From an uncultured Roseobacter sp. (GTDB lineage Bacteria; Pseudomonadota; Alphaproteobacteria; Rhodobacterales; Rhodobacteraceae), in contig NZ_CANMNK010000002.1 of the NCBI RefSeq assembly GCF_947499265.1, positions 558,001 to 622,000 of the forward strand: 64,000 nucleotides of DNA, written 5' to 3'. How positions within the stretch are numbered: position 1 is the first letter of the stretch; every line of letters starts with the position of its first letter. The notes below the pieces were generated by a model. That model was given only the letters and a program-made list of their open reading frames with translations. It did no database searches and was not told where the DNA came from. The translations under genes and the position numbers were made by a program. This document shows positions 1-8,501 of this stretch, one piece after another.

Positions 1-168
1 TTCCGCGCCGTAAATGCGGGTGCCGGGATGCGCCATCACCGCAGCAACACGGCGCATCCGGGCCGTCTTGGGCCCGAAGGTCAGTTCATTATAGAGAGTG
101 ATGAGGTTTTCAGAATCCGCCTGCTCAAGCCTGCGAACCAGAACGTCTTCAGAATGGGATTTCATCAT
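1..168 (-). CDS. GNAT-type N-acetyltransferase, N-terminal part (runs off window)
   Basis: Reading the minus strand from an ATG at 168 (or 165) gives 56 codons open to the window edge. The peptide starts [14 protein letters not shown], continues LYNELTFGP and includes AHPGT and IYGAE. A beta strand, then an 'EAD...LYNELT' helix, then the 'AHPGT' turn is the usual opening of GNAT acetyltransferases, which move an acyl group from acyl-CoA to an amine; the substrate cannot be told. The start overlaps the last codons of ssb by about 17-20 bases, suggesting translational coupling. The catalytic acetyl-CoA loop lies outside the window, so the family call is moderate. Confidence 0.6.
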   Translation of the reverse strand, partial: MMKSHSEDVLVRRLEQADSENLITLYNELTFGPKTARMRRVAAVMAHPGTRIYGAE

Positions 169-646
169 CCAGATCGCGTGAAGGGGCCGGGCTGCCGCCT
201 CCTGAGCCGCCGCCATAGCTGTCGCCGCCCCGGTCGTCATAGCCAGCGGAGCCGCCACCGCCACCGCCAAAGTTACCACCACCGCCGCCACCTTCGCGAC
301 CGTCCAGCATGGTCAGCGTGCCGCCGTAGCCCTGCAGCACCACTTCGGTGGAATATCGATCCTGTCCGGACTGGTCCTGCCATTTGCGGGTCTGCAACTG
401 CCCTTCGATATAGACCTTGGACCCTTTGCGCAGATACTGCTCCGCGATGCGCACCAGACCTTCCTGAAAGATCGCGACGGAATGCCATTCGGTGCGTTCC
501 TTGCGCTCGCCCGTATTGCGGTCTTTCCATGTCTCAGAGGTGGCGATGCGCAGGTTGCACACCTTCCCGCCGTTCTGAAAACTGCGCACTTCCGGGTCGC
601 GCCCCAGATTGCCAATGAGAATAACCTTGTTCACTGAGCCGGCCAT
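149..646 (-). CDS. ssb: Single-stranded DNA-binding protein
   Basis: 165 aa, the usual length for bacterial SSB. Residues 1-110 form the OB fold ([16 protein letters not shown] near the start, [17 protein letters not shown] in the middle). This is followed by a glycine-rich, low-complexity linker (about 115-155). The protein ends in the acidic tip DDEIPF, the docking peptide for RecO, RecG, PriA and other repair proteins. It coats ssDNA as a tetramer during replication, recombination and repair. The downstream acetyltransferase overlaps its stop, so the two are probably cotranscribed. The ssb partner gene recG is elsewhere in this window (26460). Confidence 0.97.
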   Translation of the reverse strand: MAGSVNKVILIGNLGRDPEVRSFQNGGKVCNLRIATSETWKDRNTGERKERTEWHSVAIFQEGLVRIAEQYLRKGSKVYIEGQLQTRKWQDQSGQDRYSTEVVLQGYGGTLTMLDGREGGGGGGNFGGGGGGSAGYDDRGGDSYGGGSGGGSPAPSRDLDDEIPF

Positions 647-828
647 GGTGCCCCCTTTTGGTATTTTTCCGCCTGCATCGGGCCTTTGCGAATCCCGACC
701 TGTGCAATTTGACTAAACCTATACCGACAGCGCGGCGCTTTCCACTCACTAAAACCGTGGGTTGAACAAACCCGTGCCTTGCGCAAAACACTGGATCAAA
801 AGTTAATTTCGGTATATTGGCCAATCTG

Positions 829-1440
829 ATGAGTGGGATGCCCAAGACCCTGGCCCGGCTGGTATGCTGTGGTGCCGTGATCGTTGCATTTGGTGCGGTG
901 AGCCTGCCCGTGGACGCGCAGACGCTCTCCAGCAAGAACCGCGCCAAGCTCTTTTCCTCGCAGACGCGCATTTTGGATACGCGGGCGGCGAGCCAGTACA
1001 ACAATTCAGTGCGCCTGCAGCCGCCGACGGTTCATACCCCCAGCAAATGGGCCACACCGCAATATGATGGTCGGTATCGCGGGCAATTTCTGGAAATGGC
1101 GCGGTCCGCGGCCCGCAAACATGGGGTGCCGGAGGATCTGTTCCTGCGGCTGGTGCAACAGGAATCTAACTGGAACCCCAAGGCCAAGTCGCATAAGGGC
1201 GCCCTGGGTCTTGCACAGCTGATGCCGGCAACTGCGCGCAAGCTGCGCGTGGACCCGCTCGACCCCGAACAGAACCTCGAAGGGGGGGCCCGCTATCTGA
1301 TGGCCCAATACCGCGAATTCGGGACGTGGCGGTTGGCGCTGGCCGCCTATAATGCGGGCCCGGGGGCTGTGAAGAAATACGGTGGCGTGCCGCCCTTCAA
1401 GGAAACCCGCAACTATGTGAAAGTCATCGGCGGTCAATAA
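829..1440 (+). CDS. Lytic transglycosylase, Slt-type domain
   Basis: 203 aa from the ATG at 829; a TTG at 817 and an ATG at 838 are also in frame, and none has a clear ribosome site. A hydrophobic stretch ending near VDAQ is a signal peptide, so the enzyme is periplasmic. The C-terminal half is the goose-lysozyme-like SLT domain. It has the catalytic Glu in [10 protein letters not shown], then [13 protein letters not shown], then [18 protein letters not shown]. Such enzymes cleave peptidoglycan between MurNAc and GlcNAc with 1,6-anhydro ring formation. It lacks the extended superhelix of full-length Slt70, so it is a short, MltE/VirB1-like enzyme. It stands alone between ssb (divergent) and a small membrane gene. 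Confidence 0.88.
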   Translation: MSGMPKTLARLVCCGAVIVAFGAVSLPVDAQTLSSKNRAKLFSSQTRILDTRAASQYNNSVRLQPPTVHTPSKWATPQYDGRYRGQFLEMARSAARKHGVPEDLFLRLVQQESNWNPKAKSHKGALGLAQLMPATARKLRVDPLDPEQNLEGGARYLMAQYREFGTWRLALAAYNAGPGAVKKYGGVPPFKETRNYVKVIGGQ

Positions 1441-1593
1441 CGATTTCAGGATCGCCCGTCTGACGTCAATCCGGGCTGCACAAGTATCCGTCTGACGGAT
1501 GTCGTGGATTTCACAAACGCTCCTCATCCCGGTCATAGTGCCGCCCGATTTCCCCAACAGGTTATGAGCAACAAAGTTGACGGGGATAGACAC

Positions 1594-2007
1594 ATGGCGA
1601 CGACGAATTTCCAGGCCCGGATTGACCGGATCAACCGCGCGCATCAGGGCATGGCGCCCGCACGGGCCAAGGCCCCCATCCGCGCGTTGAAATCGCAACC
1701 TGTGCCGATGACGATGCAACGGCAGCCGCGCAAGCGCTTTGCGATCTTTGACCATTTCCAACCCATCGCGATCGGATCGGTGCTGGGATGCATTGCCGCC
1801 GTGCTGCTGACCGGCCTGACATCGGAGAATTCGCCCTGGGGTCCGGGAACCGAACTGAACCAGATGATGTTCCTGCCAGCCTTGGGGGGGTTGGCGCTGG
1901 CGCCGGTTCTGATGCTAGCCTCTTTATTTCTGGCGAGCAAAAAGCCAGGCTTTGCGCTCTTTTCCCTAAGTTACCTGACGGGTCTGGTCATTACGATGAT
2001 GTTTTAA
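1594..2007 (+). CDS. Small membrane protein of unknown function
   Basis: 137 aa from the ATG at 1594, chosen because GGGGAT stands about 6 bases upstream; a longer in-frame GTG start at 1504 has no such site. The N-terminal 45 residues are basic and include an amphipathic NFQARIDRINRAHQG segment. Three hydrophobic stretches follow (GSVLGCIAAVLLTGL, LPALGGLALAPVLMLASLFL and LFSLSYLTGLVITMMF), which predicts a three-pass inner membrane protein with a cytosolic basic tail. I do not recognise a named family. It is probably monocistronic, with a hairpin just downstream at 2043-2070. Confidence 0.6.
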   Translation: MATTNFQARIDRINRAHQGMAPARAKAPIRALKSQPVPMTMQRQPRKRFAIFDHFQPIAIGSVLGCIAAVLLTGLTSENSPWGPGTELNQMMFLPALGGLALAPVLMLASLFLASKKPGFALFSLSYLTGLVITMMF

Positions 2008-2042
2008 CTCACCATCTGTAACGCTTTGTAATGCGGAGTTGT

Positions 2043-2070
2043 AAAGGCAGGCGAGAAATTGCTTGCCTTT
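2043..2070 (+). terminator. Possible terminator hairpin after the 1594-2007 gene
   Basis: AAAGGCAGGC and GCTTGCCTTT pair with one G-U wobble around an 8-base loop, 35 bases after the stop codon. The stem itself ends in three T residues but no long U-tract follows, so termination would be weak or may need Rho. Confidence 0.4.
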
Positions 2071-2205
2071 CGTCATGTTTAAGGCGCTGTAAATGTTGAA
2101 TAAAACACCTTTCATCCATTCAGGGTCCCCGATGTCGTCCATCGTCTGAGGCCCCGGCGAGGTTTTTGACGGAACCATTCCTGCGAGCCTGCTGTTGTTG
2201 CCATG

Positions 2206-2232
2206 CCGCCGCCAAGAAAATCTCTGCGGCGG
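2206..2232 (+). other. Hairpin in the leader of the 2262 gene
   Basis: CCGCCGC and GCGGCGG form a perfect 7-bp stem around 13 bases, about 30 bases before the start codon and just upstream of its ribosome site. It may affect mRNA stability; nothing shows a ligand. Confidence 0.3.
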
Positions 2233-2261
2233 GTGTGAAACAGGTTTGAAGGAGCATTCTC

Positions 2262-2768
2262 ATGTACGATTTTCTCAAAACCACAGCCCTTGTTGTAAGC
2301 GTCGGGACGGCCGCATTCATGGCATCGGGTGCCACGGCAGGACAGGGCATCAGCTCCATTGATGTAAAGGCGCAGGTTGGCGCACCGCAGGGCAGTAACG
2401 CGCTGGACCTCTATCCGACAATCGCGGATGATCTGACCCGTGAAATCCTCTCACGCGTCGATACCACCAATGACCCTGAGGGGGGTGTCATTTCCGTAAA
2501 AATCAAACGTTTGAGCCTGGATGGCGACACCATTCTGCCGGATTCGGCGGAGTTCAACGAGCTGGAAGGCTTCCTGTCCTATGAGGGCGGCAGCCGGGAT
2601 TTCGTCGAGATGATCCGGCTCTCAGCCCGCACCGATGAGCAGGCCGTTCCGGAAGGCTTCGTGTCGGTCGCCCCAAGCAACGCAGATTTCTATGACGCAA
2701 TGTTGGCGGCATTTGCCGACCGTATCGTTGAATTGGTGCCGGAAGAAGACATCACCTCTGGCAGCTGA
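2262..2768 (+). CDS. Exported hypothetical protein
   Basis: 168 aa. GAAGGAG lies 7 bases before the ATG, so the start is firm. The first 26 residues are a signal peptide (TTALVVSVGTAAFMASGATAG). The mature part is acidic, has no cysteines, and looks like a small alpha/beta periplasmic domain (DLYPTIADDLTREI, ISVKIKRLSLDGDTILPDSAEFNELEG). The 'lumenal beta strand plus VDTTNDPEGGVISVKI' pattern resembles small periplasmic proteins of Rhodobacterales with no assigned role. A GC-rich hairpin (2206-2232) lies in its 5' leader. It ends convergently with the ABC transporter operon, separated by two strong hairpins. Confidence 0.6.
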   Translation: MYDFLKTTALVVSVGTAAFMASGATAGQGISSIDVKAQVGAPQGSNALDLYPTIADDLTREILSRVDTTNDPEGGVISVKIKRLSLDGDTILPDSAEFNELEGFLSYEGGSRDFVEMIRLSARTDEQAVPEGFVSVAPSNADFYDAMLAAFADRIVELVPEEDITSGS

Positions 2769-2831
2769 AGCGTGTTGTAACGAGTGACCGTCGCCCGGGC
2801 ATCGTTACGCTTGGTCGGCTCGTAAGGGTTT

Positions 2832-2900
2832 CCACCGAGGGGCACAGCCCCGTGGCCCTCGGTGGTTTGCGGCGCAGATCTTTTGCCGGTCTGCGCCGCA
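2832..2900. terminator. Paired hairpins between convergent genes
   Basis: Two strong stems sit back to back between the convergent stops at 2768 and 2921. The first pairs CCACCGAGGG (2832-2841) with CCCTCGGTGG (2856-2865) and is followed by TTT on the plus strand. The second pairs TGCGGCGCAGA (2868-2878) with TCTGCGCCGCA (2890-2900). They are well placed to end transcription from both sides, although neither has a long U-tract. Confidence 0.6.
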
Positions 2901-2920
2901 CCCTCTCTCCCGGAAGCGGA

Positions 2921-5011
2921 TTATTCGGCGGCGACGCCCACTTCGATCACCGGTTCCATCTCCGCGAGCTTCTCATCGCTCAGGTGGCACTTGATCTGGT
3001 GATTGCCGTCCAAATTGCGCACCGGAGGCACTTCTTTCTCGCACAATCCCCCAGGCACTTCGGACTTCCAGCGGCACCGGGTCTGGAACGGGCAGCCCGA
3101 GGGCGGGTTCATCGCCGACGGAATGTCACCCTCAAGCACGATGTGCTTTTTCTTCACGGAGGTGTCGGCGATGGGCACAGCAGAGAGCAGCGCTTCGGTA
3201 TAGGGGTGATAGGGCGGCGAGAACACCTGATCGGTGGTGCCCAGCTCCACCACATGCCCCAGATACATCACCATCACCCGGTCGCTGAGGTAGCGGACGA
3301 TACTGAGGTCGTGGCTGATGAAGAGCAGGGTGGTCTTGTGCTCGCGCTGAATTTCCATCAGCAGGTCGGTGACCGCCGCCTGCACAGAGACGTCCAGCGC
3401 CGAGACCGGTTCATCGGCAACGACGATCCGCGCATCCCCCGCAAAGGCGCGCGCAATGCCCACCCGTTGTTTCTGCCCGCCAGACAGCTGGCGCGGCATC
3501 CGGTCGGCAAATTCGCGAGGCAGCTTGACCAGATCGAGCAGTTTCAACATGCGCTGTGTGCGGTCACGGTCATTATCGCCGATGCCAAAGATTTCCAGGG
3601 CACGCACGATCTGGCGTCCGACGGTCATCGAGGGGTTGAGCGTGTCAAAGGGGTTCTGGAAGACCATCTGCACTTCGGAGACCGTTTTGGTGTCGCGCTC
3701 CTCGATGGGGACGTCCTGGATCTCCTTGTTGCCAAGCAGAATTTGCCCCTCCGTTGCGGTCTCCAGCCCCATCAGCACTTTGGCGAAGGTGGATTTGCCG
3801 CAGCCGGATTCGCCCACAATGGCGAGGGTCTCGCTCTCCCGGGCCTCGAAACTGAGGGTCTCATTGGCCTTCACGACTTTTTTGTTGCCACCGCCAAAGA
3901 TCGCATTGGCCGCCACCTCATAGTACTTCTTGAGGTTGTCCATCTTCAGGACCACATCGCCCACGTCGCCCTTGGTCTTGACGTCAGCCAGCTCCAGCGG
4001 CGCCGCCCAATCGATCTCCTGGAATTTCAAACAGCGGGTTTCGTGCCGGGCATCGCCATCGACCTGCTGCATCGGGATGAACCCCTGATCGCAGCGCCCC
4101 GCTTCGAAATAATCGCAACGCGGTCCAAAATTGCAGCCATTGGGCCGTTCATGCGGCAGGGGGAAGTTCCCTGGGATGGCCACCAGCGGGCGGGCATTCT
4201 TATCCGCGCCGGGCAGGGGGATCGACCGGAAAAGCGCTTGCGTATAAGGGTGCTGCATCTTGTCGAATACATCCTCGATGGAGCCACGCTCCACCGCCTC
4301 CCCGGAATACATCACGCAAATGCGGTCGCAGGTCTCCAGCACCAGCCCGAGATTGTGCGAGATGAAGAGCATCGAGGTGCCGTACTTCTTGCCCAGATCC
4401 TTGACCAGTTCCACGACCGCTGCCTCAACCGTCACGTCCAATGCGGTGGTCGGCTCATCGAGGATCAGCAGCGAAGGTTCGGACATCAGCGCCATCGCGA
4501 TCACGATGCGCTGTTGCTGCCCACCGGACAACTGGTGCGGGTAAGATCCCAGGATACGTTTCGGATCGGGCAACTTCACATCCGTGACCACCTGCAGGGC
4601 CCGCGCGTAAGCGTCTTTTTCGCTCATGCCCTGATGGATCATCGGCACTTCCATCAACTGCTTGCCGATCTTCATCGCCGGGTTCAGCGAGGCCATGGGT
4701 TCCTGATAGATCATCGCAATCTCGGAGCCCCGAATATCGCGCAGCTCCTCATCGCTCATCTCACCCAGATCGCGGCCCTTGAACTTGATCGAGCCGCCAA
4801 CCACGCGGCCATTCTTGCCCAGATCCTGCATGACCCCCAGCGCCACCGTCGACTTGCCACACCCGGATTCGCCCACCAGGCCAACGGCTTCGCCAGGTTT
4901 GACATGGACAGAAAAATCCATGACGGCCGGGATCTCGCGCAGCCGGGTGAAAAACGAAATCGACAGCTTATCGATTTCAAGGATGGGGCCATCGTAGTCG
5001 GTCTTTGGCAT
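2921..5011 (-). CDS. Fused double ATPase of a peptide/nickel-type ABC importer
   Basis: 696 aa holding two complete OppD/OppF-like ATPase domains in one chain. Domain 1 has Walker A GESGCGKST at 47-55, signature LSGGQ at 161 and Walker B LLILDEPT at 181. Domain 2 has GESGCGKST at 400-408, LSGGQ at 509 and VADEP at 531. Each is followed by the oligopeptide C-terminal region with clustered cysteines (CNFGPRC near 293 and CPFQTRCRW near the end), found in OppD/DppD proteins. It should drive the two permeases just upstream (5112-7386). The operon has no binding protein beside it, so the substrate (peptide, opine, nickel or sugar) is open. Confidence 0.92.
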   Translation of the reverse strand: MPKTDYDGPILEIDKLSISFFTRLREIPAVMDFSVHVKPGEAVGLVGESGCGKSTVALGVMQDLGKNGRVVGGSIKFKGRDLGEMSDEELRDIRGSEIAMIYQEPMASLNPAMKIGKQLMEVPMIHQGMSEKDAYARALQVVTDVKLPDPKRILGSYPHQLSGGQQQRIVIAMALMSEPSLLILDEPTTALDVTVEAAVVELVKDLGKKYGTSMLFISHNLGLVLETCDRICVMYSGEAVERGSIEDVFDKMQHPYTQALFRSIPLPGADKNARPLVAIPGNFPLPHERPNGCNFGPRCDYFEAGRCDQGFIPMQQVDGDARHETRCLKFQEIDWAAPLELADVKTKGDVGDVVLKMDNLKKYYEVAANAIFGGGNKKVVKANETLSFEARESETLAIVGESGCGKSTFAKVLMGLETATEGQILLGNKEIQDVPIEERDTKTVSEVQMVFQNPFDTLNPSMTVGRQIVRALEIFGIGDNDRDRTQRMLKLLDLVKLPREFADRMPRQLSGGQKQRVGIARAFAGDARIVVADEPVSALDVSVQAAVTDLLMEIQREHKTTLLFISHDLSIVRYLSDRVMVMYLGHVVELGTTDQVFSPPYHPYTEALLSAVPIADTSVKKKHIVLEGDIPSAMNPPSGCPFQTRCRWKSEVPGGLCEKEVPPVRNLDGNHQIKCHLSDEKLAEMEPVIEVGVAAE

Positions 5012-5050
5012 CTGTATGCTCCTTTCAGGAGGGCCGATCAGTCGCGTCTC

Positions 5051-5102
5051 GCTTCTTTTGGCCAGAAATATCCTCGGGGGTCCGGGGGCAGACAGCCCCC
5101 GG
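5051..5102 (+). repeat. Intergenic repeat, copy A (with hairpin)
   Basis: Starts GCTTCTTTTGGCC, continues AGAAATATCC and ends with GGGGGCAGACAGCCCCC, a hairpin. It lies in the 100-base gap between the permease stop and the ATPase start. The same core recurs at 47325 and 48987. Within the transcribed (minus) strand it reads GGATATTTCTGGCC ahead of the ATPase gene. Confidence 0.75.
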
Positions 5103-5111
5103 TCCGGTTCA

Positions 5112-6329
5112 TCAATCGCGCAGACTTTCCTCGCGCAGACCGTCGGCCAACAGGTTCAGCCCCAAAACCAGCGTCAGCAGTGCCAGCGCAGGTGCAATGG
5201 CCGCGTGCGGGTACAGGGCCAGCAGGCGACGCCCGGCGTTGATCGTACTGCCCCAATCCGGGCTTTCCGATTCCAGCCCGAGGCCAAAGAAGCCCAGGGT
5301 CCCCAGCAGGATGGTCGTATACCCGATCCGCAGGCAGAAATCGACGATCAGCGGCCCGCGCGCATTTGGCAGGATTTCCCACAGCATGATGTACCAGGGG
5401 CCTTCGCCGCGCGTTTGCGCCGCCGCCACATAGTCGCGGGTCTTGATGTCCAGCGCCAGGCCCCGCACGATCCGGAAGACAGTCGGCGAGTTCACAAAAA
5501 CCACTGAGACGAAGACCACCAGAATGCCGGGATCGATGTCGAAGAGATCAAGGAACGCCGGGATGCCCGGGATCGAATAGGTGGGCGTTGCCACCACAGC
5601 GCCATTGGTGGAGACCAGAGACAGGTAGAGCCAGCCCAACCCGCCCAGCACACCGATGAGCAGGGGCGTGCGCACCGCAGGCTGCGTGTAGTATCGCGAA
5701 TTCAGCAGGATACAGACAAAGATCAGCGGGAAAACAAAGAGGAACAGCGCCATGTAGTTGGGAATGCCGGTCAGCACGATTTCCGGTGTAACCAGCAGAT
5801 AAAAGAGCAGGATCACCGGGAAGGCGAGGATCAGGTTGGCAAGGAACGACAGGATCGTGTCCAGACGGCCGCCGTAATACCCTGCGGGCAGCCCCAGCGT
5901 AATGCCCACCATGAAGGCGAAAAGCGTGGCAATCGGAGCGATCTGCACCACAACCCAGGCGCCTTTGATCAGACGGCTGAAGACGTCCCGCGCCAGGTTG
6001 TCACCCCCCAGCAGGAACCAGGCGTATTGCCCGTCCTCGGCGCCGCGCATCGGCGTGCCGGGCAGCTTGTTCTTCATGCCCGAAACCTGGCTCAGCGGGT
6101 CGTGGGTGACCAGCATATCCAGCGGGCCGCCAAAGACGCCGACAAAGACCCAGAACATGACCAGGCCAAAGCCGATCATCCCGATCGTGCTGTCAAAGAG
6201 TTTGCCATAAAGCCCCAGACGACGCTTATACGTCATCGAGACGGTGAAAAGGACAATCAGCGCAATCCAGACCGGACCGAGTTGAATGAACATGCGGGCC
6301 AGAATGCCGCCCCAGGAAAGTTCTTCCAT
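5112..6329 (-). CDS. ABC importer permease, DppC/OppC type
   Basis: 405 aa from the ATG at 6329, chosen because AGGGAGG lies just upstream; an in-frame ATG at 6377 would overlap the preceding gene. The chain is longer than the usual 280-300 aa because of an N-terminal helix pair and a periplasmic insert (DPLSQVSGMKNKLPGTP, AEDGQYAW). Hydrophobic segments and the typical EAA loop (YVAAAQTRGEGPWYIMLWEILPNA) identify a BPD_transp_1 inner membrane permease. It pairs with the 6343-7386 permease and the fused ATPase to form a peptide-class importer. Confidence 0.9.
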   Translation of the reverse strand: MEELSWGGILARMFIQLGPVWIALIVLFTVSMTYKRRLGLYGKLFDSTIGMIGFGLVMFWVFVGVFGGPLDMLVTHDPLSQVSGMKNKLPGTPMRGAEDGQYAWFLLGGDNLARDVFSRLIKGAWVVVQIAPIATLFAFMVGITLGLPAGYYGGRLDTILSFLANLILAFPVILLFYLLVTPEIVLTGIPNYMALFLFVFPLIFVCILLNSRYYTQPAVRTPLLIGVLGGLGWLYLSLVSTNGAVVATPTYSIPGIPAFLDLFDIDPGILVVFVSVVFVNSPTVFRIVRGLALDIKTRDYVAAAQTRGEGPWYIMLWEILPNARGPLIVDFCLRIGYTTILLGTLGFFGLGLESESPDWGSTINAGRRLLALYPHAAIAPALALLTLVLGLNLLADGLREESLRD

Positions 6330-6342
6330 GACCAGCCCTCCC

Positions 6343-7386
6343 TTACGCGATCCGGATACGTGGATTGAGGTAGACATAGCCGATATCCGATATCAGCTGG
6401 GTCACCAGCACCACGATCACTGAGACAACCGAAACCGCCAGCAGCAGCTCGATGTCGTTGTTGGAGGCGGCCTGCACCAGCAGCCAGCCAAAGCCCTTGT
6501 AGTTGAAGAGCGTCTCGACGATCACCACGCCGTTTAGCAGCCATGGGAACTGCAGCATGATCACCGTGAAGGGCGCGATCAGCGCGTTGCGCAGCGCGTG
6601 TTTCAGAACGATGTCGGAGAATTTCACGCCCTTGAGGCGCGCCGTGCGGATGTATTGCGCAGTCATCACCTCGGTCATCGAGGCCCGCGTCATCCGCGCG
6701 ATATAGCCCATGCCGTAAAGGGCAATGGTGATCACCGGCAGGGTGAAATTCTCAAAGGTCACGTTTTCCATGGCGCTGGTCGCCGACCCCTTGAACCACT
6801 TCAATCCAAAGGCGGAGGAGGCAAAGACCGCGATGAAAATGACGCCCGATACATATTCCGGGGTCGCGGTCGAGGCGATGGAGAAGGTAGAGAGCGACCG
6901 GTCCAGTTTCGAGCCTTCGCGCATGCCCGCCAGCACCCCGATGATCAGCGCCATGGGCACCATCACCAACATCACGCAGAGCATCAGCTTTCCGGTCAGG
7001 CCCAATCGCGTGGCGACGATTGATCCAACATCATCCTTGAAAACGGTTGAGAACCCCCAATCCCCTTGCAGCACCCCGCAAAAGCCGTGCCGCTCATCCT
7101 CGGGCGTGCCTGCGGCAAAGCATTTTCCGGTGATTTCGCCATCGGTATCGACGGTCCAGCCCGGCAGAACGCCCAGCCACTGGCCGAATTTGACCGGCAT
7201 CGGCTGCAGATAGCCATTTTTGCCCAGATAGCTTTCCACCGCCTCATCGGACATGCGGAAGTTCCCTTGCGTTTTGGCAAGCTTCTCAAGGTTCGGATAA
7301 AGGTTCGTCAGCCAAAAGACGACGAACGTCAGGCAGAGCGCCGTCAATATCATGACGCCCAGCCGTCTGAGTATAAATAGTCCCAT
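6343..7386 (-). CDS. ABC importer permease, DppB/OppB type
   Basis: 347 aa, inner membrane. It opens MGLFILRRLGVMILTALCLTF, the usual first helix of OppB-type permeases, and has the EAA-type loop YIRTARLKGVKFSDIVLKHALRNAL. An extra periplasmic insert of about 60 residues (near 40-110) holds two cysteines (KCFAAGTPEDERHGFCG) and may contact the binding protein. The downstream partner permease starts 13 bases after its stop. A TATAAT-like -10 (minus strand, 7456-7461) lies upstream, but no good -35 is seen. Confidence 0.9.
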   Translation of the reverse strand: MGLFILRRLGVMILTALCLTFVVFWLTNLYPNLEKLAKTQGNFRMSDEAVESYLGKNGYLQPMPVKFGQWLGVLPGWTVDTDGEITGKCFAAGTPEDERHGFCGVLQGDWGFSTVFKDDVGSIVATRLGLTGKLMLCVMLVMVPMALIIGVLAGMREGSKLDRSLSTFSIASTATPEYVSGVIFIAVFASSAFGLKWFKGSATSAMENVTFENFTLPVITIALYGMGYIARMTRASMTEVMTAQYIRTARLKGVKFSDIVLKHALRNALIAPFTVIMLQFPWLLNGVVIVETLFNYKGFGWLLVQAASNNDIELLLAVSVVSVIVVLVTQLISDIGYVYLNPRIRIA

Positions 7387-7593
7387 TTTCGCCCCTGTTG
7401 TCAGGCCATGGCGCGTTGGTCGCGCTGGTTTTCAAAAGCTCTTTTGAGCTTCCGGATTATATTGTTTGGCCATCAGGCATGACTTTTGGGGCGGCGTCAA
7501 TGTGGGCTTGCGCCGTAAAAATGTATTTTTGCGACATCATATGCGTCGCAAATCGATGATTTTCCGGTGTGTCGGGGGAGGGTCTCTGCCGCT
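7387..7593. promoter_or_regulatory. Control region ahead of the ABC operon, with palindrome
   Basis: This 207-base gap carries three marks. TTTGCGAC-N9-GTCGCAAA at 7528-7552 is a perfect 8+8 palindrome. AAGCTC-TTTT-GAGCTT at 7436-7451 is a small hairpin. A minus-strand TATAAT lies at 7456-7461. The palindrome sits about 140 bases upstream of the first permease start, a fair position for an activator site, possibly of the neighbouring AraC protein. No gene is visible here. Confidence 0.4.
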
Positions 7594-8400
7594 TCAGGCC
7601 GCCTCGACCAGTCGCGCGGAAGCTTTGCGCAGGGCCGTCGGCGTGGCATTCGTGTGGTGCTGCATGAAGCGGGTGAAATAAGCCGCACTGCCAAATCCAA
7701 GATGCCGGGCGATGTCCTGTGCGGGCACTTTGGTGGAGGCCAACAGACATCTTGCCTCATAAAGCACGCGTTCGGTCAGCAAATCAGCGGCGGTTTTGCC
7801 GGTCGCGGCCTTGCACGCGCGCGTCAGATGCGTGGGGGTTACGCCAAGCTCTTCGGCGTGATCGGCCATGGTCATCGGGTGGGAGAAATAGGCGCTGATG
7901 CGATCGCAATAAGCCGCGCTCAGCCGCGCCGCCGCGTTGCGGCGCTCAGGCGCGTGCTCTTCCAGCCCCAACTGTCGTTGCACCCAAATGGAGATCAGCG
8001 CTCCATAGGCATCCATGGAGAGTTTGCACAAGGGCTTGCCCGCGATCTGTTCCCGCGTCGCTGCGTCAATCAATGTGGTCAACTCGTTCATCGCGCCCGC
8101 ATCCCGGATCCGCAGCAGCCGTGACATTTGCGGCAATGACAGCTCGGTCGCTTCCGGGAATACGACCACCTGGCCAACGCCCTGCCGCCCCAGATCGAGC
8201 GCGAAAAGCTGGCGCGAGGGGACGATGATCGCGTTATGCGTGCCGACGCCGCGCCGTTGACCGCCGAGCAGGACGCGCCCCTGTCCCCGGGTGGTCCAGA
8301 TCAGCAGATGTTCCGCCCGGTCATGCGCCAGCGACAACCGCCAGTCCTGGCCGTTGCTCAACTGCGATAACGATAGAATTCTCAGCGCGTTGTGCTCCAT
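7594..8400 (-). CDS. AraC-family transcriptional regulator
   Basis: 268 aa from the ATG at 8400, with GGAGAGGG just upstream; a TTG at 8415 is a less likely start. Residues 1-150 are a cupin-like sensory domain (LLIWTTRGQGRVLLGGQ, NAIIVPSRQLFAL). The C-terminal 100 residues carry two helix-turn-helix motifs (MADHAEELGVTPTHLTRACK, then VPAQDIARHLGFGSAAYFTRF) with the family's closing helix. It lies upstream of and in line with the ABC importer, so it is a good candidate for that operon's controller, though this is inference. The effector is unknown. Confidence 0.88.
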   Translation of the reverse strand: MEHNALRILSLSQLSNGQDWRLSLAHDRAEHLLIWTTRGQGRVLLGGQRRGVGTHNAIIVPSRQLFALDLGRQGVGQVVVFPEATELSLPQMSRLLRIRDAGAMNELTTLIDAATREQIAGKPLCKLSMDAYGALISIWVQRQLGLEEHAPERRNAAARLSAAYCDRISAYFSHPMTMADHAEELGVTPTHLTRACKAATGKTAADLLTERVLYEARCLLASTKVPAQDIARHLGFGSAAYFTRFMQHHTNATPTALRKASARLVEAA

Positions 8401-8501
8401 ACACCCTCTCCGCAAGGCATCACCTTCGACTCAGGATATACCGATCTTAGGGCTGAAAACAGTTACCGGCAGTTTAATGTCGGCAAGTCTCAGCCGATGG
8501 C

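Noticed and set aside
2852-5242. 796-codon open frame on the plus strand opposite the ABC ATPase
   Set aside because: It is the antisense of a gene with two intact ATPase domains; composition is His/Arg-rich, which is typical of shadow frames in GC-rich DNA.
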